Shown: positions 23,797 to 37,130, numbered from the stretch's first letter. The stretch: DNA of 64,000 nucleotides from Ischnura elegans (GCF_921293095.1 NC_060251.1:62637585-62701584), one strand, 5' to 3'. A program made the numbers and translations. The notes: generated by a model from the sequence alone, not told the origin.

Positions 23797-24252
23797 ATTG
23801 ACCACCATTGTCCAGGAGGCGATGATTATATATATGGCTATCTGTTACGTTTATGATCGGAGCGGTTCACGCACCCTATGAAAAATGATATACGGATTAT
23901 TGCCATCCAACCTTTTCACGATAATAATTATAGAGTTACTCCGGGTACACATTTAGCAGGTACTCATGGTCATGACAACGACATATCAGGCCACTTGAAC
24001 TACTTTTAATGCCCATTATTGACCACCGCTTTCGAGGAGTGCGTTGTAAGGGGATGATTGCATGTAAACTTATCTGCTATGTTTACGATCGAAGCGGTTC
24101 TCGAAACCTATTAAAAACGAGATTCGGATCACTGCCAACCTACCCGCGTTCTAGATAATGTTTATAGAGTTGCTCTAGTCAGATATTAAGCAAGTACCTT
24201 CATAATTGTAACGTATCGGGACGAGCCAGGACTCTTGAACTAATTTAAATGC
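23797..24252. repeat. Diverged tandem duplication, period about 221-235 bp
   Basis: Two head-to-tail units begin ATTGACCACC (23797 and 24018). Aligned blocks include GATGATT, TACGATCGAAGCGGTTC-type, ATAGAGTTRCTC, GCAAGTACC/GCAGGTACT and CTTGAACTA. By eye they are roughly three-quarters identical, with indels. Non-coding. Confidence 0.7.
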
Positions 24253-25668
24253 CTTGGTTTCTCTTAAGTTGGAACTTCTGCCTCCCTTGAGAACTGGGAT
24301 GAACTCAATATAAGAAATAAACGCGGAAAAATGTTTTAAAAATGCAAAAGATTGTTTGCCAGAGAAATTAAATCAGAACCTATATTAATTGCATTCATGA
24401 GTATTACATCCCATTCTATATCAATATTATTTGTACATTAGCACTTTTTTGTGCACAAGATTTACTTATTCGTATCCTTTGCACTCTCGTAACGGATTGT
24501 CCTATCGTGTTCTGGTGATGCGATGAAGATTTTAATGCCAGTCCAAATCGCACAATTACAGTAAAACTCAAACTGATTTTCAATGATATGTGAGAGAGAA
24601 ACTGTACTACACTATAGGAATCGAAGATCGGGAATGAGTCGGAAGCTAGAAATCACTGCGTAATGTTTTCACCAACAGTATAAAACCTTTACACGGCTCA
24701 AATTCATCATTCACAAATAGCATCGAAAGGTCAGGGAAAATTGTGAGCCCACTAAAAGCGTGACACTCAATCAACAACATTCAGAAGAAAAGTTGAGATG
24801 TTTGCAGAAATCGGTCCACATCCGTGTATTATAACCCATCACTGCAAATCAGGAAGATTGTAATCTATGCATCGCAAAGTTTATATCTCGGATCATCTAT
24901 CTAATCACATCTTGCATGAAGTCACTTGATTATTATAAACTTATTTTTGTGAAGGAATAACTCGTTGTGGATTGAGTATTTTTTTTTAGCCGTTGATGTT
25001 TTCCTCATTAAATCAGTATAGTAAAACGATATTTTCAGTTGGATGTGAACAAAGTATATGTAAGTGTATGTAGGTTGGATATGAAGTATTCCCATGCTAT
25101 ATCCGTTAGATGACACGCAGCGAGGTTAGGAAGAAGGTATAGGGAATCCAAAGAGGAGGCATTGGACAGAATAAGGTGGAGACGACTTTATTGTTTGGTC
25201 TGCTATTGAAAGACAAAAAACCAGCTGATGATGATGAATAAATAAACAAATTATTTTGTCGTTCAAAGGGCACCAAATTCAGGGCAAATTAATACCAACT
25301 TTGCCTATATAATAACTCCAACTTTCGCACGTCACTAAAAAATAGGGCAGGGTACCTCTACCAAGTCAAGCGGGGAAACGTCGAGTTTTAAAACCCGAAA
25401 AAGCAATTTGCACCTCTACCACCAGAAGTGCGAATTCCTATGAGTCCTAAAAAGATTAATTCGCGAGCAGACAGTGCCCAAGGGGTCAAAACCAACGCCC
25501 CACATCCTTCCCTGGAAACCGTGGGGAGCGGGAACTTTCCCACACATAATACTTTCAAAAGTTTTCTCTCCGGCCGGGGAATTGGGACAGGGGAGAAGAT
25601 GACAGAGCTCATACGTGAGCATACAGAGAAAATCCCTTGTACGAGGTAGAATCAGCGTGAGGTTTCTA
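24253..25668. other. Unassigned DNA, no gene seen
   Basis: AT-rich to 25380, then a more balanced patch (25388-25650) with overlapping frames on both strands but no domain. Nothing else is supported. Confidence 0.4.
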
Positions 25669-25717
25669 CATCTACATAATACCCTGCGAGCCACCTCTAG
25701 GGTGTTTGGCAGGGGGT
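25669..25717 (-). repeat. Family A 3' tail only
   Basis: CTACATCTACATAATACCCT through GTGTTTGGCAGGGGG is the reverse complement of the last about 50 bp of the family A retrotransposon. This is an extreme 5' truncation. Confidence 0.85.
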
Positions 25718-26219
25718 AAAGATACTGTATGCCTGATGTTCAAGATATTTTGAGGAGGCCTGACTATTATAGAGAAAGTAGCATATAAGATGGACAGGAG
25801 CAATAAACTCCGAGGGGACAACGAGGCTGCTGAAAGAAACTCAATTTCAACATAATGCGTATGGAAGTTTTCTATAATGAATAAATTCCGAGTAATGATA
25901 ACTGAAGAATTTCGAAGTATTCGTAATCATTAAAAATAATTCGGCCTTTTGCTAATAAAATAATGATGCCTACTTTCTGCAATAGACGATAATGGACCAA
26001 TACTTTTCTGAGATAACGTGATTCTTTCATTTAAGGGTTGTGCGGGAAAACTGGTGAAAAACACGTCTAGTTTTCTAAGAGACGTAAACTTTGGAAAAGT
26101 GGACATTGATATCTGCAGACACAGCAAACTTCGGAATTAAAAGATATCATAGAAAATACATTGGAGAACTTAATTTTTTAAATTGCTATGTGCTGGTGAA
26201 AATAATACAATTTCTCTAT
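25718..26219. other. Unassigned short spacer
   Basis: AT-rich, with no recognisable feature. The family D element may begin slightly before its assigned start. Confidence 0.4.
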
Positions 26220-26735
26220 GTCAAAGCTGCGTTCATGGCCAGGAAGGAGCTTATGAGAGGATCGTTACGCAAAAGTTTAAAGAAACGGTTAGTGAAGAGT
26301 GTGTTCAGGAGTCTATCACTATACGGAGCGGAAACTTCGACACTTAGGAAGGAGGACAAGGAAAGACCGGAGGCGGGTGTTGAGAAGAATGGAGAAGGTG
26401 AAGTGGACGGAGAGGAGGAGGAACGACGAAGTGTTGGACATGGTGGGAGAGCAGAAGCGGATTTTAGGTGAGATACGGAAGAGACAGAAGGAATGGATGG
26501 AGGGAGTACTTAGCGGGGAGGGGATGTCGAAAACCGTGCTCAAGGGTAGAATTTTTGGTAAATGAGGGAGAGGAAGGAAGAGAATAGGATTTTTAGATAG
26601 AGCCATAGGAAGTAGGCCTTATTGTGAACTGAAGAAGGTAGTGCTTGAAGAAAGAGGAGGCTCCCGGAATGCTTCCAAGAACTCCATGGAAGCTTACCTT
26701 AATCGTAGAATACCTTAATAAATAAAAATAAATTT
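26220..26735 (+). pseudogene. Non-LTR retrotransposon C-terminal fragment (family D)
   Basis: Two frames are needed to read it. The first gives KAAFMARKELMRGSLRKSLK, KRLVKSVFRSLSLYGAE and TSTLRKED. After a frameshift near 26350-26370 the second gives VLRRMEKVKWTERRRNDEVL and RKRQKEWMEGVLSG. The pattern LYGAETWTLRKED ... WRRMEKISW ... RQKNWIGHVL is the hallmark C-terminus of a common metazoan endonuclease/RT retrotransposon group. It ends in AAATAAAAATAAA. It is distinct from families A-C. The RT core is absent, so it is dead. Confidence 0.8.
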
Positions 26736-29700
26736 TTACAGTAGAAAAGATCAGAAGGATAATACGAGGGAAATATACTGCAGACCCGATGGATTTAAGA
26801 TGCCGTAATTTCCGCGTACAACAAGGGACCATAATATCTGCGATATTTCCCCTAGTCAGTCTGCGGTAACGAGAGGAAAGATGGTCTAAAGAAACGAGAC
26901 GAAAAATTGAACGGAATTTTAAAGGATTCGCCCAATATTAGCCAACACATGAGAATTCCAAAATTTATCCACAAAATGTTAGATTGTCACTTATTGCTCA
27001 AAAGCATTTGGCTTTAAATTGTACACCTCGTCTTACTCGTACGCCAAAAATATGTTTGTTCTCACGATTGCGCTTGCTTGTGCCTCGAATAAATGTATAT
27101 GACCAGTCTAATATGGACTTAGTTTTCTTAAATAAATATTATGCGAAGCCTGCCATAATATAATTATTTTTATAACAACAACCAGTTTGCTAGCTGCCAA
27201 AACAAATTTTCATTTATTAGAAAATCAGAGCTGTAACTGGATAAAAAATAGGTTGTTCCAATATAAGTTATATTCCGTTAGACTTGAATTGATTGAATGT
27301 TATATTTGAAAAACGAATTTGCTAATTAAAAAAATGCTTTTAACCCTTCACATTATATATACTCTGATTGGTATTTTACCATCAAAGTATGGCTGAAGAA
27401 GCAAAAAATTGCTTTGTACGTGCGAAAAGTTAGAATAATGGTTATGTTTTGAATAGAGCTGTCGCAGAGTGGCGTCCTCAAAACAGAAGATGTGCGCGAG
27501 TTGTGGTTCTGTGAATTGTGACGGCATTCTCTGCCTCAGCTTATCCCTGGGAGTATCGTGAAATGCACAATGCATCCCCGTGCAGTGTTCCCCAGCACGT
27601 AACACGAATCCCGTTACCTTACGCTGTGAAGGCGGAAGAGGCCCAGCTTGAACAGCAATCCCACTACGAATCCAAGGATAACGAAACACGAGCCCTGTGA
27701 TGGTATACTCTAACGTGCTGGGACAGATGATTTAAGACTAAAATTTTTTCCCAAAAATATTACGAAATTTGCCCTCTATACTGCGAATGTATTGAATAGT
27801 TAAATAGTCTTTAAAAATACTAGATTACCTAGCTGCAAATTATTTTATTTTGTGAAAAATGGCGACATTCAACCGGCCCTTACGACAATGTTTGTCTAAT
27901 GCTCGCAAAAGCATGGACTGCATTTATTATATTAACACAAAAGGTTCGTCATTGTATTGGTAAAGTTATTAGTAAAAGCTTGAACGATTGCATACACAGA
28001 AATGCGTCTAAAGACAGAATTAGTTATTCAGGGAAAATGCTGCTAGAGAATTCTAAAAAAGCACCACAAGGACCAACGTATTATGCTGATTCACTGGAGA
28101 GAAGAAAAATGGTAAAAAAACGAACATGAAACAGAACGATAGACTTCAATGGAATTAAAAAGACGGATGAAATCCGGCATATATAAACTAAAAATAACGA
28201 ACATTTTATCACGGAAATTACACTTATTTTTCCGGAATTTATCATAACACTTGGCATATTACCGGGATACCTGCTGCTCGTGTCATTCGTTACGCAAGTG
28301 TACATTTTCAGTATTTAAGTACAAAGAGTAAGAAAGTATAACTTTGAGATGTTTGTAAAAAAGGAAATCTAGATCCTTAACAACTACACCGTCTTGAAAA
28401 ACGACCGGTGCAGTGGGTGTGATGAGTTTTCTTAATGCCAGTTGCCCACATCTGTATCCTCGCGTGACTCATTAAGCGCTAGCGATTACCCGTTTTATCC
28501 ACCTTGGAATGTAACCGTAAAAAGATTCATATTTTCCTCAGTGACGATTTTGTTTTTTCTCCCCTTCGCCGAGTAATTTATTACAGCAATTACACGGATT
28601 CCAGGGAACCTTCACCTTCTTCGAATATCCCAGCAGACCTTGTAATTAGACTTCCTCAAGACAGGGAAATACGTCATACCAGAAGCTTCCGCCATGACCA
28701 CGTGATTCAAACAAGTATACATACTCTTCGTACGTGTATTCTCAAAAATTTAGATTGGGCAAACCGACAACTTCCTATTTTGAAAGAATAAATGAGGGTT
28801 CAATCCAAATAAATCAACGAATGAAAATTAATAATTTCCCTCGCATGTTGGGGCATGACTGTGACTCTGTACTCACCGGCAAAACGATCCTGTTGTGATC
28901 GAAACTCTATTTTTAATACACCAACCTAAAACATGATACCTTCGGTGAGGTTTTATAAGTCGAATGTTTTACGTCTCCATAACGTGGCGCAATTTGAGTC
29001 ACCCATTTTGAAAATGAAACTGCAATTCTAAATGCAAGACAGTTCATTTTCACGCATGTGTTGTAATGCCTTCTGACTCTTAAGGAATCGACCCATTCCG
29101 AAAAATTTAAGTGGATAATCAAAAGTGATTAACCAAAAGAAAGAAGTTGCACGTAAATGAAATTGGCATAAACAATTTCGTAATCAAGACGAACATGTCC
29201 CGATGTCAAAATCTACTGATTCTCAGATTTTTTCCAGAAATCACCGGCTTATTATTTTTATTTTCGAAAGCAATCGTTTACGTTCGTCTCGAAGTCGCAT
29301 TTACTCGTTGAATTCAATTCCCCGTTAGCTAGATTTAATGTGTGCTTCTACAACTGAATACACTAGAGCATGCATGAATCAACCTGGATCCCCAATGAAT
29401 CCGAAAAGGCATAGAGGTATTAAAATCTGAAAGATTTTTTTCGAACTTGCAACGAATTAATTTAGTTTAATCTGCATTGATTACCAGCATTTACAAAATG
29501 AATGCGTTGACAAAATTCTTTTTAAAGAGTCGAAACTTAAAAACCCCGACACGGATATTATTATTTTAAGCATCCACGTAAACATTGGCTTTATGTCTGT
29601 TAGATTCCCTATTTAGACGCTAAAAACCTGATGTGCGAAAGTTTGTAAATTGCATGAAACTTCTTCTTCCTCATAAGAGGAGAGTCAATATTTGATAAAC

Positions 29701-31528
29701 TACGCATGGCCTGTGGATACAGGACTGTCTACCGTGAATAGTCTACCACTTAACTCTTCCAGAGCGAAAAACCTTTAATAGTTACGTTTTGAGCCTTTCA
29801 AATTAACCTGTTTATCTACACCGGATTTCGAAATCTCTCACTGAAATGATATCGATATTTAAAAAAAATATCTAAATTTTCATTCAGGCTTACCATGTGT
29901 TCACTTTATAATTTGTAGCTGGAACTTTATCGTATGTTTACTGTTTTTTACGAGGCTCGAGGGAATCAGTAATATAACAGCTTTCTATATCACCCTATAC
30001 ATAAAATACGTTATTTTACCGTGCGAAAAAATCTTCACAATCATTACGAATGACTGACTTTACCATAAGACCACTTTTTTTTATATTTCCCACCGGTTCC
30101 ATATGATTGAACAACAACAGTCTGTATTTGCGTTTTATTCATAATATAGTCCTCACCTTTTACCGTTATATCCATTTAGGAACCAGCAATTAGTGTGAAT
30201 TGCTCCCATTACATTAGAATCGTCTGTGACCAGAACCGTTTAGCTGCATACAATTTTAATGCAGGACCCGCAGACATAATAGCCAACGTGCATAAATAAT
30301 GGGTTTTTATTTCAATAGCTTGCAATTGTACAGTTGTATATGGGATCGAATTTACTCCCGATGGTGCAATATGTTTGAAGTCGAGGAAAGATATTGTGGA
30401 CATCGAATACATATGTGTTTATCTGCGGGCCAATGCGACTTTGATGAAGCTGTTGACAGAAAGAAGCTAATGTAATTAGCGAACTTACGATGAGCCAATT
30501 TGAATGGCAGAGGAATTCCCGATAAAATTCTTCCGTCATCGTTGTCGCAAAAATTATCACTATTTGAATGGTAGTTTTTAAATGGGTGACACTGCGACTT
30601 GAAATGGATACGTTTGTCTCTTGGGAGTTTTCTGGGTGGGTATGAGGAAATGCGAGATAATTTTTGTAGCCATACGTCACTCTTCTGAGCGTGGGTTACA
30701 GTGTACGCTAATAATGTGACACATTAGGGTCGTTGTTTTTTGGAAGCGGTGCATTGCTTTCCAAGATTGGTGTTAATTGAAGCCGGAAAATCTTTTTCCA
30801 GCGATCCTATGAGTGTGTGCCACCTCTAGACCATTTTTGCCCCAGGTTACAAATTGTTTTTAGGTCGAATCACCACCCATAACCTAAAGATCTGTTTAGT
30901 CATACGGATTTATCCAACTTTGCGACTTAATATGTATTTGTCACGAGGACCTTCCGCAAAAATTTAGTACTTTAAAAGGACTTATCCTTCCCTCCCAACA
31001 GTTTTGACTTCTTTTCACGATGATTACCCGCTCAAGACTGAGGAAAACTCCTGGTAATTACAGGGTATATAAAGCGTAATCTTTTCAAAATTTACTCTTC
31101 ACTCAAATGTACAATTGTCACATCATAAACATACTATGCATTTTAGAATTTAGGTACAGGACAAAATTTGACGATGGTCCACAAAATACCCTACAAACGC
31201 TAAGATGATAGCGAAAGTTTCTAACACTTAATTTCTCATGGGAAATTCGGACCTAAATCCCTTTTTTTAATTTTTCTTAAGTTTTCAATTACCTAATATC
31301 ATTTTATGTTATATGAAATGTTATGACAAGATTCATATAATTATTAGAAACAGGAAAATTTTAATCTCCTCGGTACATAGAACTTATTAATTAGTTATTA
31401 GCAATTTAAAAATGCAACAACGACAATCACGTCACTGGCGATTCGCTGGCTCTACACCTTAAGTAAAATCGTATCCGGCCGGCGAACCCCCGGCTATTTA
31501 CCCGAATGGAACATTTTCTGACGAGAAA
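26736..31528. other. Unassigned DNA, about 4.8 kb, no gene seen
   Basis: Many frames of 60-122 codons occur (for example 27348-27689 minus, 28504-28791 plus, 30312-30680 minus), none with a motif, signal peptide plus splice context, or paralogue in the window. Even by eye I find no tRNA, inverted repeat or retrotransposon tail. It may hold old unique intergenic DNA. Confidence 0.4.
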
Positions 31529-32036
31529 GTAAAATAGATATGCTATTTCGCACTCGTCCGGTCTCACCTTGCATATATAGCGAGCATATGGGATCCGGTC
31601 TAAGGCCTAATCCCTGAACATAATAAATTACAAAGGAAAGCTGCGCGATTTGTCAAAAACTTCTTCGGGCGTACAGAAAGCGCTTCACAGATGCTATACG
31701 GATTAGGCAGGGAGCGGCTAAAGACACGAAGGCTACGCTCTAGGCTTAGATTGTATGAACAATTGAGAATGGTTATCTTTAAGAGCGGCACGGAGAACAT
31801 AATATAAGAACCCCACTACATTTCTTAGTCAGGCAGAAACGATAAATGAAGAGAGATATTCTGTCGAACGGATAGATATGGGGATTCGTTTTTCCTCCGA
31901 ACGATAAAGGATTTTAATAAATGCTAGGTGCAATTTCAGTTGCATTTCCTTTTAATATGTAAACGTCTGTTGTCCTAACACCCTCATAACCCGTCTATTT
32001 AGGCGGCTTGCATGGCAGTACGTAGACGAATGGGTT
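31529..32036 (+). pseudogene. 5'-truncated non-LTR retrotransposon (family B)
   Basis: The translation reads ICYFALVRSHLAYIASIWDP, a stop, GLIPEHNKLQRKAARFVKNF, then SASQMLYGLGRERLKTRRLR, then further stops (TENII stop, EPHYIS stop) and FCRTDRY. This is the CR1/Jockey-type RT C-terminus, carrying several nonsense changes. The tail GGCGGCTTGC...GTAGACGAATG matches the minus copy at 1413-1809. Confidence 0.8.
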
Positions 32037-32477
32037 AATATTTCGCGAAAAATGACAGGTACACCTCGGGTGAAACGTCGCGTCGTCTTTATTTTTCACA
32101 TTGGTAAAAATCGTCTTAAAGGTTCCTCTTTTAATAATAATCAAATGACATTCGTAACTCAAGCAAGCATTGAACATGTATTTGTAGCTATGATAGGAGG
32201 AGAGATCGAGGAAAAGAGGCTCGTCTTCGGCAAGGAAAGAGCAGGGCGCGGTGGAAGGTCGCCAGGTCTCATCCCCGGACTTCCCTACTATACTTCCCCG
32301 TCCTCCCCCATTCGGGTTTTCCCGCTTCCCCTCATGACGCAAATTAGCCTTCGAAAGACGCCCGTAGATCTGGCTAATTCCCTCATGGGGGTCTGCAGGT
32401 GGCTGATACTGCTGCCCCTTTTCATTCCCAAATCCTCAGGACTGGCATGTTATAACTCTCCAACACCAACTCACTAC
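32037..32477. other. Spacer between two retrotransposon copies
   Basis: A 147-codon plus frame (32052-32495) and a 115-codon minus frame overlap here. Neither has a recognisable domain, and the plus frame runs into the adjacent retrotransposon, which argues against a real gene. Confidence 0.4.
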
Positions 32478-33062
32478 CCAAACTTAATCGTGTAGAATAT
32501 TCTGCTAGCGTATGGGACCCTTACTAAGTAGGTCTAATAGATGAAATCAATCGAGTACAGCGCAGGGCGGCCAAATTGATGAGTTGTTACGACAAAAAGT
32601 CCAGCGCTTCCAGTATGTTACACGAGTTAGGATGGGAATCTATACAAGAGCGTAGATTGAAGTATAGGCAAAATTTACTATAAATTCGTAGAAGATCAGA
32701 CGACGTGAAAAATATCCTTCGTTTGCCGTCGTACTACGGTAGACGTGAATATGAAAAGAAAATAAAAAAATAGACAGCAAAACAGAGAGATTTAAAATGC
32801 CATTCTTCCCTCGTACTATTAAGGATAGCAACGCTGTCTCAATTGATAGGACTAATGGCGTCACTCGCTAGGATGACTAATTGCATGCATTTTCCCATAG
32901 TTCTAACCTTGCATGTATTTTCTCTAGGAATTACTAACCACTGCCAAGTTTTTTTATGAATATGAATGTATATTTTGCTAGTCTGCGTAACATCCGTGCG
33001 GTGTGCATGTGGCGGTCCTCTTGCATGCTGCATGTTGGTGATTGGTCACCCCCTGTATGTAG
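32478..33062 (+). pseudogene. 5'-truncated non-LTR retrotransposon (family C)
   Basis: The frame gives YSASVWDPY, stop, VGLIDEINRVQRRAAKLMSC, MLHELGWESIQERRLKYRQN, stop, RRSDDVKNILRLPSYYGRRE, then frameshifts into the FPRTIKD-type end. The 3' UTR has CTCTTGCATGCTGCATGTTGG and GTGATTGGTCACCCCCTG. It is related to family A but distinct. Relatives are at 38386-38850 (minus) and 39850-40040 (plus). Confidence 0.8.
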
Positions 33063-33269
33063 CATCTGATGAATAATCAGTTTAAATAAAAATATCTTAA
33101 AATTCGCATGTAACTTGATTATTTTTCATTTCAATAAAAGTATAGGTAGGTAAAATATCTTTTGCGCGCCCACCCTTTGAGTTTTTTCTGTATTTCGTTA
33201 CTTCGTGTCACAAACCCTGCTGGTGGCTGTCATGATTCCTCGTAATTGTAGATATCTACATTTCTATTC
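33063..33269. other. Short AT-rich spacer
   Basis: No feature recognised. Confidence 0.4.
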
Positions 33270-33925
33270 AAGTTACTTCAGGTGTACCTCAAGGAAGTGT
33301 TATAGGTCCTCTTTCCTTCCTTTTTTTACATTAATGACATAACCACCACGGAAAGAACAAAATATGCCTCTTCGCAGATAATCCCATGTTTAACAAACGC
33401 CAACATACTGCGGTAGATCAGATCATATAATTGTAATAAGAGAGATGGACTGTATAACAGATAGAATAAGATACAAATAGGCTAGTTGACTTGTAATTTA
33501 ACCTACCAACTAATATATTACTTAATGCATGTTTCCGAACTTACTTTCTTTATCTTATTTATTTATTTCCAACTTCCCTGTAAACAGCACTTTAAGGCCT
33601 TTAGAACGGAGGATACACAATGCATAACACAAACATTCATGCCCTGGATAAGGACTACCTACCCAGGTGGGATTCGAACCCACGACCTAGGGTTTGGCAG
33701 GCGAGGACTTTACCCCAGTATTTCTGACAGCATGTTTTAGTGTTCTGGCTTTCTTTGCAGATTGCTCTCATGAGAAGTAGGCAATTTTTTCCTTTACATG
33801 AATTTGTTATTATGCGTAACATTTTTATATCCGGGTGGTGTGCATGTGGGTATCTTCTTGTATGCTTGTGATTGATAACCCCCTGCCAAACTAACTATAG
33901 GTGGCTCGCAGGGTATTATGTGGAT
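33270..33925 (+). pseudogene. Internally deleted family A retrotransposon with nested SINE
   Basis: It starts with VTSGVPQGSVIGPLSFLF (RT motif B). The FADD region is scrambled (near 33360-33385), and then a large deletion joins to the ACGCCAACATACTGCGG...AGAGATGGACTG region near the 3' end. The tail GGTGGCTCGCAGGGTATTAT ends near 33925. A SINE interrupts the 3' UTR at 33556-33716, so this copy is older than that insertion. Confidence 0.8.
33556..33716 (-). repeat. tRNA-derived SINE, 5' truncated, nested
   Basis: Same family as 9651-9826. The minus strand carries GGTTCGAATCCC (B box), the CTCGCCTGCCAAACCCTAGG region and the AAAGTGCTGTTTACAGGG segment with an AAATAAATAA tail. The first ~20 bases (the CGGCCTCGGTGGCGGTG start) are missing. 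It sits inside the 3' UTR of the family A copy: host sequence stops near 33555 and resumes at TATTTCTGACAGCATG. Confidence 0.85.
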
Positions 33926-36900
33926 GACGTAGTTGTAAACAGATATACGCCCCTGGGTCGCGCCAAATATTAACCGCGGACTTCAGCAGCGTACCGTCGT
34001 TCGTTGAAGTCTCCGCTCTAAGGTCACTTCCCACTCTCTCCCATTCTTCTTCGTAGCCTGGGGGAGGATTTGAAAGTCACTCAACGAGAAAGTCAAGAGA
34101 GCTCTCGCCCGAGAGAGGAAGATGGTCTCTTCGACAAGTGTAAACTCTCCTCTCTTTCTGCCCGCTCATTTTCCCTTCAAGGTCGCAATCCTCGACTGCG
34201 CCCTCCTTTTCGTAAATTGCACCGAAGCCCTTAGGATGGCAGCTCACCCTTGAACTGCCTTTACAAAAGCGATACCTTCCTCATTTTACAGCATGTTCTT
34301 GAACATCGGATCCCTAAAACTTACTGCGCCAGCGGAAAGATTAAAATTTTCTGGCTTCTGGGAAAGCAACCAAGATTGGAGGACTCAACGATACTTGATG
34401 GGTAGGACTCCTTGAATTCCTTAGTCATTGTGTGCAGTCCATACATGAGGTATTAAGATCCGACGGCCTTCAAATGTCTTAAATAACCGCACGAATACCA
34501 TAAAATCGCATTCAGACAGCGAGGAATATTAAGCCTTTCAGGTTTTTTTGGACTCGCGAAAATTAAGGAGCCCTTATGATGAGTCAGATTGACTGACTTC
34601 AACGATAAGGTTCGTAGTCACGTAATGTATTCTGATTTTTTATTCAATTAATTAATTGGGAAGAAGGAGATGTATCATTATTTTATGTAAAACAAATTAC
34701 AGAAACTTAATTGAAACTGTTTGTGCTACACAATTGAATTTAAATACTAAAGAGGCAACTCCAACTCCCCTATCTATTGAAATATAAGGTAGTTGCACTT
34801 TTTCAACATGGAAAAGTAAAGAATGCAGCTACCTTATTTTTAAATATGTCGAACTTCCACTGTATCACGCCTGAATCAGTTGGATTTCCCCTGTGTATGT
34901 TTATTCAGACCTTAATACTAATAAATCAAATTTGTCTTCCGGTGGCTAACAATCAACTGTCTCTGATTTGTTGACTGTATTCTTATTTGAGTTTCAGATA
35001 TTTACAAAGTCCGATGGAAATCCAATCAAATTGTTTCAAAAGGCTGTTCAATGATAAAAATGTGTGGGAAGGTACGTATAAAATATTACGAAAGGTTGCG
35101 GATTAAATTTTTGCATGGCTTCTGAAAGGTAAGCAAAAGTTCTCACAGGATGAAGTAAATACCAATACGCCTCGGGAAAAAATGTCGCCTTTTACCTTTA
35201 CATTAAACAATCAATAATTCCCCGTGATACCATTATTTAGGTTATGGTAACATACGAGGTAGATATTTTGGCCGGTAGAAAGAAAGTCTGGAATGTACAC
35301 TGAGTTTTCTCTTTCATTGATGTCATTCAGCTCACCGTAGACCGATATACCGAAAAAAAACTAACTTAAATCATAGATCATTCGAAAATTTCAGATTTAC
35401 ACAGCACAAGAACCAGCAAACTCCTCCATCAAACTTGCCAGAGTACTGCGAAAATATTGAACAGCGTAACACACCGAAGACTCTGCCCGTACAACAAACT
35501 GTCATTTAATGTTTGCATCTCATTAATTCCAAACAAATGGTGAAAGGTTTTAAAAAACATTTACTTAAGAATACAAATTGACTAATGGAATGCCTCTTGT
35601 AAATATTCAATGTATTAAATTTAATGTCCTCTGTTTAATGTAATCAAAGATTGAATGTATGCAACCCTTTGAAATGAATAGGTATTTATTATTATCGAAA
35701 TGAAAACTCAGTGGGTAGATACAAATATATTTTTGTCGTAAGGGAATGAAAGATATAATTAATAGCATTTTGCTAAAACTCGTGTGTAGCTCTAAATGAA
35801 CCGGCATTTGCAAACCCGGCAAGCCCATTTACCGCACGCGCCATCGGAACTTGCGCTACGAAAAATTTGCACGACAGTAGACCGAGCGGAATAAATAAAC
35901 AAACAGTGCATCTCCTCGCGACGAGAAGTTTCTAGTGTCTCTGGCATTTACATAGCTGCTGGACGAGCCGCCCGTCTTCTAAGCCGTAAGCTAATGTGGC
36001 GCGACGGAATTTTAAGGAAAGTGAGACACTACCATCGGAATATGAGCAAAAAATTGCGTTGATATGTAACAAATGAGTACTTATCCGTGGACTGAATAAA
36101 ACAAAAAATTGGAATTTATTTGTATTCTATACCAAAACACAACTCCTCCATTCATCAAGAGTGGCATAGTTATTGGGGTAACATGGATTACATCTTAAAA
36201 ATATACCAAACATTAATTTTCTTCTACCTGAAGCAAGGAGAGGAATTTGAAGGAAAATTAAATACGACAATCAGAACTGGAGCACATTACTACGTAGACA
36301 TGTAAGAAACGAAGAACAGCCTCTTAGACTTGAGTATAGGCATTAGCCCCCAAAGAATCACTATTTTTCTATTTAACGTGAATGGCATACAATTTGGGTA
36401 CGATCAATTGAAACTTAAAAGCAAATAAAACATTAGGTTTTCGCCAAAAAAAATAGATTGAAGCCTTCTCGGAATAAAGCTATTATTGATAAGCGGAAAT
36501 TTCCTCAAATAATATCTTCAAATCATTTGTACCGAGTGAAAACATCCTGAAACAAGAAACTCGGAGGAAAAAAAACTACTAACCGCTTTCCTGAATCACC
36601 GCGGTTATTTTAAGATAAGAAGGAAAAAAACAAGCACTGAAAGGGAGAAGGAACACACCTTTCACGTCCGCAGGATCATTCATATGCCTGACATATTTCA
36701 AAGCGCGTGAATCGCAGGAAAACAACTACCAAAACAGACATTCGTCTTTCTCATTAAGTAGCGACAGCAATGTAATTGCTTAATATTGGTGCTTCGTAAT
36801 CCTAAGAACATACATCTATTCAAAAATTCTTTCTCCGACTATTAGTGCGCAGTAGGTAATTATAAAATTCACGCAGATCGAGGAGAATTGTTTGAATAAA

Positions 36901-36930
36901 CCAACTGAGGTCTTGTTTCTCGAATTCTCA
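33926..36930. other. Unassigned DNA, no gene seen
   Basis: A CT/GA-rich stretch (34005-34200) contains GAGAGCTCTC-type short palindromes. The rest is AT-rich with short unrecognised frames. No gene is supported. Confidence 0.4.
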
Positions 36931-37130
36931 AGGCCTGTTTACACGGTAAATTTACCCGAACCATATTTAATAAGTTAATTTTACCATTTAACCAAATTAG
37001 AACAGATTCTATTTCCTGCTCATGCATTCGCACAAGTTGGGTGGTTACACACTGCATTTTCAAGCTCATTCGCGCGTTCAAATATTCAGACATTAACTCG
37101 TACGGGTTAATGTATCGTGTAAACAGGCCT
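36931..37130. mobile_element. 200-bp MITE with about 30-bp inverted ends
   Basis: The ends read AGGCCTGTTTACACGGTAAA (left) and, as reverse complement, AGGCCTGTTTACACGATACA (right). The match continues to ACCCG, so about 25 of 30 positions pair, and the first 15 bp are perfect. No coding capacity of its own: the 174-codon minus frame crossing it is probably chance. No convincing target-site duplication was found, so the superfamily is unassigned. Confidence 0.75.

Noticed and set aside
32052..32495. 147-codon plus-strand frame
   Set aside because: It overlaps an equally long minus frame and runs into a retrotransposon copy. Composition does not look protein-like.
33486..33740. Open frame with GGIRTHDLG
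   Set aside because: This peptide is the translated B box of the SINE, a common annotation artefact.
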